Of a stretch of 64,000 nt of DNA, positions 60,501 to 64,000 are shown one piece after another (positions within the stretch are counted from its first letter, which is position 1; every line of letters begins with the position of its first letter). The stretch is from assembly GCA_947359465.1 (NCBI GenBank), contig OX375873.1:95777478-95841477 (forward strand), written 5' to 3'. The translations under genes were made by a program, and so were the position numbers. This DNA comes from Metellina segmentata. Lineage: Eukaryota; Arthropoda; Arachnida; Araneae; Tetragnathidae. The notes below the pieces were generated by a model. The model searched no databases and was not told the origin of the DNA. It saw only the letters and a list, made by a program, of their open reading frames with translations.

Positions 60501-62734
60501 CTTCATGCATCAAATATTTATAAATTATTTACATTGTGGGAAGAAATAAAAAGTCAGTTCAAAGAGAAATATCATTTAATTTGTTGTGTAAAAATTGTTT
60601 TTCAAGCAATTCTGGTAGAACAGTCTCTTGTAATCTGAACTGCATACATCAATCGTTTTATACTCAATGTTATTTTTATGGCAATTTTGAATTGTTTTTA
60701 TCCCCTTTTGCTCACATAGGATAAATGGAATGGGGGTTTAGAGTTAGCCAGTAATACCCACAGTATAAGTGTACCAAATTTAAAGTGGATTGGTCAAACA
60801 ATGTAGATTTGTATAGAGAACAAACAGACATGTGCCAACTCTGCTTTATATACAGATGTAAATTATTTTAATCTTAATCAGCCTATATAAAGGCCTGAAA
60901 ACACAAAGAAACCCATATTTGGTTACCCCCTCCTTATTCCTCTATGCCTTATCAATCAGTTTGCTGTACCTGAAGCAAATTAAGTTTGATTGGTTTTCAT
61001 TGAAAATGCAGTACCTTAACTTTTGATTCTAAGATAGCATTTTCTCAACCTATAGATTCTGATTAAATATTTGATTACGAAATGTGAATAGGAAATAACA
61101 TATTTCTTTTCGTGAATGATTTCTTTTCACACATTTTCACTTCAAAAAAGGTTTGTAAGCAAATATTCAACTAAGAAAAAATTATGTAAAAGTTTTTATA
61201 ATTCATCAAGATCATTGCATATATTATACTATTTACTAAGATAATCTATTAAGAAACCATTAATAAACAAGAGGAGAATGGAATAATAAATTCATCAACT
61301 GGGGGAATAATTTCAGCATTGATTAATCAAAACATTGTACGCACATATTAAATTGTACTAAATTTTTTAAAAAATAGCTTTGATATCTTTGCATGTAAAG
61401 TATGGTGTTGCTTTAAGTATGGTTGTTTTATTATACTTTTTTCTGTTTAGGAAACTCACAGTATACAAATTTTGAATGAAGGTGAAGAACCTGAAAATTT
61501 CTTCTGGGTTGCTCTTGGTGGTAAAAAGCCTTATGATAAGGTATTTTTCTTACACCACATTATATTACTGAAATTCTTTAAATATTGCCACATTAATTTT
61601 ATTTATTCAATTGCTAAAATGCAGAACTATTTCATTTATCTTTCCTAAATTCTAAATAGGTTGTTCAAATTATTCCATATTTCGGAAAACTTTGTAAAGT
61701 GTAGTTGCATGGTAAATAAACGGCAAAGTAAAATTGTACCATACAAGGTAAAAATAAATTTTTTCGGTATGAAAGTTCTCACAAAGATCTAACATTCTAA
61801 CTTAATCAATATTTGGACAAGATAAGTGCCACATTTTCTAAAACTTCCAATTTTATAATGAAATATCATTTAGCTTCCATGAAGAAAACTTATGATATAT
61901 TCAGAATTGCTAGCCAGATTTTTGTAATAAAGTAGCTGATATATACAAATGGACAGCTAGTAGCAATAATAACCACATTGACCAGAAATTTAATAAATAG
62001 AAATGCAAATACTTATACAAAAATAAGTTATTTAAAATAAATTTTTTAAATATTTAAACACTATAAACAAATGTTTATTGTTCTTAACAATTAATTAAAT
62101 ATCACTTGAATAAAAATGACTTTACTTTGAATTTTGCTGTTTTCACAATGCAAAAATAGCATCCATTTATTGGAAAATTTAACGTACTTTTTTTTGTGTT
62201 AGATTATGAAAGGATGTGTTTTAAATTTATTACTGCAGATGTTTACAATTATGGGTGAACAGGACCTATTATATACACGTTTAGTGAAATGCCAATATCT
62301 ATAAAGTCATGCGACTTTTTTAGAAAATTTATTTCTAGTTATAAATTTTATTTCAGTGAATAAATCATTTGTGAGTTTTGCAGCTTAAATTATAGAAATA
62401 TTAACAAATTGTGAACATTTCTATATTATTGATTACATATTTTATTTGCCAGTTTTAGAAACATACATTATGCAAGAGTTTAAAGAAATATAAATACTAT
62501 TTAATATGAAATTTTTAAAATTTACAGGATGCTGAGTTCATGAATCACACTCGACTTTTCCGTTGTTCTAATGAAAAGGGGTATTTCTCCATCTCAGAAA
62601 AATGTTCTGATTTCTGCCAAGATGATTTAGCAGATGACGATATAATGATTCTTGATAATGGAACACACGTTTTCATATGGGTTGGAGCAAAATGCAGTGA
62701 AGTTGAGATCAAATTGGCTTACAAAAGTGCACAG
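26560..62734 (+). CDS. FLII: Flightless-1 orthologue, 31 exons, 3' end outside the window
   Basis: Flightless-1 is a cytoplasmic and nuclear actin-binding, gelsolin-superfamily protein whose leucine-rich repeats bind partner proteins. Exons (all with AG and GT borders): 26560-26622, 27517-27627, 29387-29539, 29617-29702, 30261-30337, 31603-31687, 40118-40221, 40516-40635, 42965-43023, 43545-43702, 44100-44341, 44675-44828, 45044-45126, 45743-45793, 45904-46016, 46105-46290, 46986-47045, 47144-47259, 47568-47788, 48200-48287, 48418-48531, 48637-48745, 50951-51034, 52895-52991, 53406-53586, 53703-53763, 54429-54572, 55384-55421, 55686-55812, 61451-61540, 62528-62734. They total 3582 bases (1194 codons) with every junction phase agreeing. 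The protein begins [20 protein letters not shown], as expected for this family, so the start is secure. Vertebrate FLII has about 1270 residues, so only the last 45 or so are missing, presumably one exon to the right. Confidence 0.96.
26623..27516 (+). other. FLII intron 1 with (TA)n tract
   Basis: No gene-like sequence. A pure TA tract of about 66 bases lies at 27343-27408, roughly 110 bases before the exon 2 acceptor. Confidence 0.85.
27343..27408. repeat. (TA)n microsatellite
   Basis: Uninterrupted alternating TA, about 33 units; likely length-variable. Confidence 0.97.
27628..29386 (+). other. FLII intron 2
   Basis: Contains a SINE tail trace at about 27880-27930 (GTTGTGTTGCTCTGGTGCAAC) and the hAT-like repeats at 28346-28690. 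Otherwise nothing recognisable. Confidence 0.7.
28346..28690. repeat. hAT MITE pieces, with a tandem 86-bp duplication
   Basis: Around 28350-28410 the GC-rich GGCAACCCCCGGCCGGATGG is typical of a hAT MITE terminus. From 28498 a unit beginning TCAGTGTTTCTCA and containing GTTGACGGCACACTAAAAAT occurs twice in tandem (about 28498-28583 and 28584-28670) with few differences. CAGTGTTTCTCAAAC is a common hAT terminus. An open frame on the minus strand across it reflects the duplication and is not a gene. Confidence 0.65.
29703..31602 (+). other. FLII introns 4 and 5
   Basis: Intron 4 (29703-30260) shows nothing recognisable. Intron 5 (30338-31602) carries a dispersed repeat at about 30560-30860 that is shared with 41415-41695. 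Confidence 0.7.
30560..30860. repeat. Dispersed repeat, copy 1
   Basis: About 290 bases similar in the same orientation to 41415-41695: both share TTTTACTTGCAAATCTTCTA, TTAAAAATTGTCAGAAAAAT and GATTTTGGACAATTC. The family is not identified. Confidence 0.85.
31885..32590 (+). mobile_element. Helitron-like element with two tandem internal units
   Basis: It starts TCTGTACTATTATAAAATG after an A, like the element ending at 11684. The interior has two units containing an inverted AAATTTTCC-type segment (near 32240 and 32505), whereas 10690-11684 has three and 52034-52566 has one. The right end is not clear. Confidence 0.6.
32871..34288 (+). mobile_element. Tc1-like transposon with TA duplication
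   Basis: Inverted ends of about 38 bp (right end, read inward, begins CACTCATTGCCATAAAAATT) lie between TA dinucleotides at 32869-32870 and 34289-34290. The 1418-bp length and TA target fit the Tc1 family. It carries one transposase gene with disabling mutations. Confidence 0.93.
33114..34133 (+). pseudogene. Tc1 transposase, disabled
   Basis: From the ATG at 33114 to TAA at 34133 the length suits a 340-residue Tc1 transposase. The N-terminal helix-turn-helix region includes [16 protein letters not shown]. The central part contains [15 protein letters not shown], and the catalytic core has QQDNARPH followed about 34 residues later by SPDLSPIEH, the second aspartate and the glutamate of the DDE triad. 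Disabling changes are a TGA after WSTQ, a TGA near 33333, a pair of compensating frameshifts between about 33510 and 33600 (the first catalytic aspartate lies in the shifted stretch), and a TAG directly after the IEHI segment. It is an inactive copy, though not an ancient one. Confidence 0.9.
34344..36017. mobile_element. hAT element with decayed 8-bp duplication
   Basis: The ends TAGACCTGGGTGATG (34344) and CATCGCCCAGGTCTA (36017) are inverted copies. The flanking octamers CTAATGGG (34336-34343) and CTAGGGGG (36018-36025) agree at six of eight positions. The interior carries transposase remnants on the plus strand. It lies at the 3' end of the minus-strand Helitron. Confidence 0.82.
34830..35410 (+). 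pseudogene. hAT transposase remnant
   Basis: Reading the plus strand gives pieces of a hAT C-terminal region: [20 protein letters not shown] near 34930-34990, [20 protein letters not shown] near 35200-35260, and [15 protein letters not shown] near 35345-35390. Stops and frame changes separate them. The pattern resembles hAT proteins of the Buster/KRBA2-like kind; family placement is tentative. Confidence 0.65.
36018..36650 (-). mobile_element. Minus-strand Helitron remnant
   Basis: Read on the minus strand, the part from about 36650 down contains GCAGGATTGAAAACT-like and GGTTTCCCAAG-like segments that match the first 300 bases of the plus-strand Helitron at 37191. Its end is GCAGACCCCCTAG at 36018, a worn form of the GCGGAGCCCCCTAG end. 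It also contains a near-perfect palindrome around 36052-36104 (GTGTACAAATTGTTCCTC and its complement). Confidence 0.65.
36651..37190. other. Repeat-derived spacer between the two Helitrons
   Basis: It includes GGTTGCATTTGACAATGACG (36950), which is also found near 32630 in the same intron, and a worn GCAAACCAAATGGGAATTCG segment like the Helitron 3' module. No gene is visible. Confidence 0.6.
37191..38738 (+). mobile_element. Non-autonomous Helitron with duplicated 3' module
   Basis: It begins TCTCTCTATATTAAAAAAAT after an A and ends GGGGGCGGAGCCCCCTAG before a T. The 3' part contains a chain of small perfect hairpins: GGTTTGCGAAGCAAACC, GGATTGCGTAGCAATCC and GGGGGCGGAGCCCCC. The GGTTTGC hairpin occurs three times (about 38452, 38612, 38652), so the 3' module has been partly duplicated. 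In the middle, an ATATCGCAGTATAC segment recurs. There is no Rep/helicase gene. Confidence 0.85.
38739..40117 (+). other. Distal part of FLII intron 6
   Basis: Contains the MITE at 39069-39864. The remainder shows nothing recognisable apart from the polypyrimidine tract and acceptor of exon 7. Confidence 0.65.
39069..39864. mobile_element. TTAA-flanked MITE
   Basis: The left end reads AGGCGCATTATCACG; the right end, read inward, reads AGGCACATTCACAC. Both continue into ATCAAG and later GATTATAGTTGAT. Flanks are TTAA (39065-39068) and TTAG (39865-39868), suggesting a TTAA duplication with one change. The 94-codon open frame inside has no known domain. Confidence 0.75.
40887..41418 (-). repeat. 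Tandem duplication of the mariner 3' part
   Basis: Two copies of about 245 bases sit next to each other, sharing TTGTAAAGTTGTGAGTAATG and TCCAAGCATTTTATTAAG. Both translate on the minus strand to a mariner C-terminal stretch ([19 protein letters not shown] in copy 1). They differ at roughly one base in ten, so the duplication is old. Confidence 0.85.
41415..41695. repeat. Dispersed repeat, copy 2
   Basis: Matches 30560-30860 in the same orientation. It sits within the mariner remnant and therefore inserted after it. Confidence 0.85.
41870..42765 (-). pseudogene. Mariner transposase remnant
   Basis: The mariner family has a D,D34D catalytic triad. Here [20 protein letters not shown] (near 42230-42170) carries the first aspartate. 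Near 41965-41950 the segment HDNA carries the second, but a stop follows it directly. The stretch [19 protein letters not shown] follows, and then the sequence runs into unrelated DNA, so the third aspartate is absent at the expected place. The N-terminal part is scattered among frames (for example [12 protein letters not shown] near 42640). The gene cannot make an active enzyme. Confidence 0.85.
43024..44674 (+). other. FLII introns 9, 10 and 11
   Basis: Introns of 521, 397 and 333 bases. AT-rich, with no recognisable repeat or gene. Confidence 0.7.
44675..45126 (+). other. FLII: FLII exons 12-13: charged linker
   Basis: Residues 420-498 connect the two halves of the protein. Landmarks are [32 protein letters not shown] and [18 protein letters not shown], which are conserved in FLII proteins. 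The basic and acidic clusters suggest a flexible linker. Confidence 0.9.
44901..44990 (-). repeat. Helitron 3' end fragment in FLII intron 12
   Basis: The minus strand ends with GGCTAGCCACGCAGTGGCTAG before a T (written here as a hairpin TAGCCAC/GTGGCTA plus CTAG). The same 3' end occurs in the element at 52034-52566. Only the tail remains here. Confidence 0.7.
45127..48199 (+). other. FLII introns 13-19
   Basis: Short to medium introns (about 90 to 700 bases). I see no repeats besides a short (AT) tract near 45832-45854 and no gene-like frames beyond the exons. Confidence 0.65.
49335..49455 (+). repeat. SINE fragment (tail, worn)
   Basis: ATTCAAAATTACAAGGT and CATTGTGTTGCTCCTGTGTA correspond to the tail of the SINE at 15598-15932. 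Confidence 0.6.
49690..50015 (+). repeat. SINE copy, worn
   Basis: Nearly full length by position, including TTTTAAATCTGTCATTGCC, GACCATGGTTCAAAATTATG and CAATAGTCTGTTGTTTTGCT. The tRNA-like head is degraded. Confidence 0.75.
51233..51480 (+). mobile_element. Helitron-like 5' fragment
   Basis: TCTAATATTATAAAAGGAAG followed by sequence similar to 31885-32060, such as GGGATTTGGCACACAGGTAG. It is truncated at the right. Confidence 0.65.
52034..52566 (-). mobile_element. Short Helitron, both ends readable
   Basis: On the minus strand it starts TCTCTACTATTATAAAAGG, the classic Helitron 5' end, after an A. It ends with a stem of TAGCCAC and GTGGCTA followed by CTAG and a host T. Length 533 bp. 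It contains one copy of the unit found three times at 10690-11684. No coding capacity. Confidence 0.85.
52992..54428 (+). other. FLII introns 24-26
   Basis: No repeat or gene-like sequence seen. The introns are AT-rich with normal splice borders. Confidence 0.65.
54573..55383 (+). other. FLII intron 27 with a 290-bp Helitron
   Basis: The only recognisable content is the Helitron at 54956-55245. Confidence 0.75.
54956..55245 (+). mobile_element. 290-bp non-autonomous Helitron
   Basis: Begins TCTCTCTATATTAAAAGAAA after an A and ends GAGCAGAGCCCCCTAG before a T. It shares the GGTTTGCGAAGCAAACC hairpin and the GTCGCAGGATTGAAAACTGG head with 37191-38738, of which it looks like an internally deleted relative. 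Confidence 0.88.
56687..57179. mobile_element. hAT MITE with 8-bp duplication
   Basis: The ends CAGGGCTCAAAATACC and ATCTATTTCGAGGCCTG form imperfect inverted repeats. Flanks are ACCTAAGA (56679-56686) and GCCTAAGA (57180-57187), agreeing at seven of eight positions. The ends resemble those of 7146-7787. It contains no transposase. Near 57045-57085 a short palindrome (TAAAGTAGTTTACATTAATG and complement) is visible. Confidence 0.87.
57784..57990 (+). repeat. SINE with tRNA-like head
   Basis: GCCGACCAAGCTTTC at 57784 leads to an A-box-like TAGTGGTTAAGGTG and a B box GGTTCGAATCT. It shares its head with the SINE at 15598 but continues into a different, worn body. The acceptor arms pair only partly, so it is not called a tRNA gene. 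Confidence 0.7.
58149..58162. repeat. Poly-G run followed by a CA repeat
   Basis: Fourteen consecutive G, then GTGTATGCACACACACACA-like sequence. Sequencing in such runs is error-prone. Confidence 0.9.
58766..59071 (-). pseudogene. Relic of an unassigned transposase-like protein
   Basis: A 101-codon minus-strand frame contains [19 protein letters not shown]. From memory, an SDG-x-x-x-QFKNK motif occurs in uncharacterised, probably transposon-derived proteins of arthropods and Hydra, and looks like part of a nuclease core. After it the sequence soon loses resemblance, and stops follow on the 3' side. The frame start is not significant. I do not know the family. Confidence 0.45.
61541..62527 (+). 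other. FLII intron 30
   Basis: AT-rich, 987 bases, nothing recognisable. Confidence 0.65.
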
Positions 62735-64000
62735 GTAATTAACAAGCATATGAAACTAAGAATTTTACTATGAAATTGAAGTTTTGAATTATTACCTCTT
62801 GAAAAACTATCATTAGAAATCTTGGGAATTTTTGTGTTAAATCTAATTAGTTTTGTCTGAGCCAGGATTTTGACTTTTCGAAATTTTTTATGAAATGGAG
62901 CAATTATTGTTTTTTGTAAAACCTGCATGACATATTTTTATACCAAGTTCTAAACAAAGTAATGGCAATAGTCTCATGAGGAGCATGTATACACAATAAT
63001 GCATTGGTGACAGGGGCACTAGTTATAGTCTTTGTGTGTAACTACAAATCAATTTAGTTACTAATAATAAGTGGTTTTTGTGTTGAGATCTGGTCAAATT
63101 AGCATTATTGCATGTACTGCTGTAAAATGTTTTCAAGATCAAGCTCTAAAAGTATTACTGATGCAATTTCTTGAGCACCATTTGTGTCCATGTGACATAA
63201 TCAGGCTCTTCATGAGTGTTACGAGGCAACACATTGCTTTGTGACAAAAATTGTGAGGGTGGTACTGAAAGGTGTTGGGATATCCATATTCACCAGACAT
63301 GTTAGTCCTTGTGTAACTACCACTGCCCAAGAACGCCTAAAGAGAAAATGGTTTCGTGATGCCCAAGAATTGTGGTTCCCATCCTTTTTTCTCTCCTGTA
63401 CCCCATGATTAGACTTTTTATTTACGATAACCCCCGTGCACTAAACACTATAGTCACTCAAATCAATAAATACTTCAAATTAAGCTGTTATAAAACCGAA
63501 ACAATCTAGACCAGGCATATGAATAAAAATAAATACATAATTGTATAAAAAATATATTAAAAGAAACACGATCAATGAATAAGAAGCACAATCTAACATG
63601 AACTAATACGCAACAAGATACATAAAAATACGAAGAAAAAATATTACTCAATGTTATATAAATCTTTATAAATAAAGAAATAATGACATTTTTTATTATG
63701 TATATTTAGTATGTATCCTAAACTGTAATCACAATATTAAATTTGTTTATGTTAGAAGTATACAAAACATGATGAAGTATGTAGATAATTTTTTGTAAAC
63801 ATCACCTAAGACCAACACTGACAATTGGGTCATACTTCAAAAGACAGGCAAACCATTTTCACTCATAGTGACAGTTTTGATGTAAGGTGGGGACATGTGC
63901 AATCGAGCGTTATGACTGGTAATGAGAGATTTCTATCAACAACTTTCACATATTTCTTTGTAAATCAAACTATAACCTATTTTTATGTTTTTATTGAAAC
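62735..64000 (+). other. FLII intron 31, continuing past the window
   Basis: After the donor GTAATT at 62735 I found no sequence like the conserved FLII C-terminus in any plus-strand frame. No other gene is recognised. A minus-strand frame at 63139-63330 has no identifiable domain. Confidence 0.7.

Larger units (their letters stand above)
55813..61450 (+). other. FLII intron 29 (5.6 kb)
   Basis: Holds a hAT MITE (56687-57179), a tRNA-headed SINE (57784-57990), a poly-G tract (58149-58162) and a transposase-like relic (58766-59071, minus). The rest is AT-rich and unassigned. Confidence 0.8.
45743..62734 (+). other. FLII: FLII exons 14-31: gelsolin-like segments
   Basis: From residue 499 the protein follows the gelsolin pattern. 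Segment landmarks: WEIENF and [10 protein letters not shown] (first, about 499-615), [15 protein letters not shown] (second), [14 protein letters not shown] (third, about 745-850), [13 protein letters not shown] with [18 protein letters not shown] (fourth, about 905-1000), ILKVPFD and GIVYVWIG (fifth), and [16 protein letters not shown] (sixth, about 1125-1194). The YxWxG pattern typical of gelsolin folds is kept in each. The last segment lacks its final strand and helix because the terminal exon is not in the window. Confidence 0.93.

Noticed and set aside
63139..63330. Mariner or Tc1 fragment on the minus strand
   Set aside because: A weak resemblance around SGEYGYPNTFQYHPHNF could not be extended in any frame.
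62735..64000. The final FLII exon within the window
   Set aside because: None of the plus-strand frames after 62734 shows the conserved C-terminal segment preceded by an acceptor site.

Overview
The window is eukaryotic, AT-rich and almost certainly from an arthropod; a chelicerate such as a spider is my guess, not a result. The evidence is one host gene broken into many small exons with GT-AG introns, tRNA-derived SINEs, and a dense mix of hAT, Tc1/mariner, MULE, Helitron and BEL/Pao elements. There are no operons or bacterial-type genes.

Left half (1-26,500): a transposon graveyard in layers. Positions 1-4152 form a fold-back structure with 232-bp inverted arms, holding a decayed hAT element (285-2613) with a perfect 8-bp target duplication, plus SINE pieces. 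At 4321-6814 lies the 3' part of a MULE transposase with a SWIM zinc finger. It is joined to two consecutive Ulp1/C48 cysteine-protease domains with intact catalytic residues, and a one-frame shift lies at a poly-T run. Seventeen bases later a 1.5-kb Helitron starts (6831-8322); it contains about 78-bp tandem repeats, a small hAT and a SINE. Positions 9339-13393 are a nest of short-TIR elements. Positions 14225-16428 are a TTAA-type element carrying a SINE with a perfect 14-bp target duplication. Positions 18759-24865 are a complete BEL/Pao retrotransposon on the minus strand, with apparently identical 308-bp LTRs, a 5-bp target duplication, a PBS, a PPT and one uninterrupted 1768-codon ORF.

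Right half (26,560 to the right edge): a single host gene on the plus strand, the orthologue of Flightless-1 (FLII; leucine-rich repeats plus six gelsolin-like segments). I placed 31 exons that join in frame to 1194 codons. The last coding exon lies beyond the window. The introns carry the rest: a Tc1 element with TA duplications, a hAT with transposase remnants, two Helitrons in opposite orientation in the 8.4-kb intron 6, a mariner split by another repeat in intron 8, smaller Helitrons, hAT MITEs and SINEs, and a relic of an unassigned transposase-like protein in intron 29.

The host gene encodes an actin-binding scaffold. The other genes are mobile-element genes, of which only BEL/Pao looks complete. 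The most unusual object is the MULE-SWIM protein with two Ulp1 domains; the clearest structural story is the repeated nesting of elements whose target duplications can still be read.
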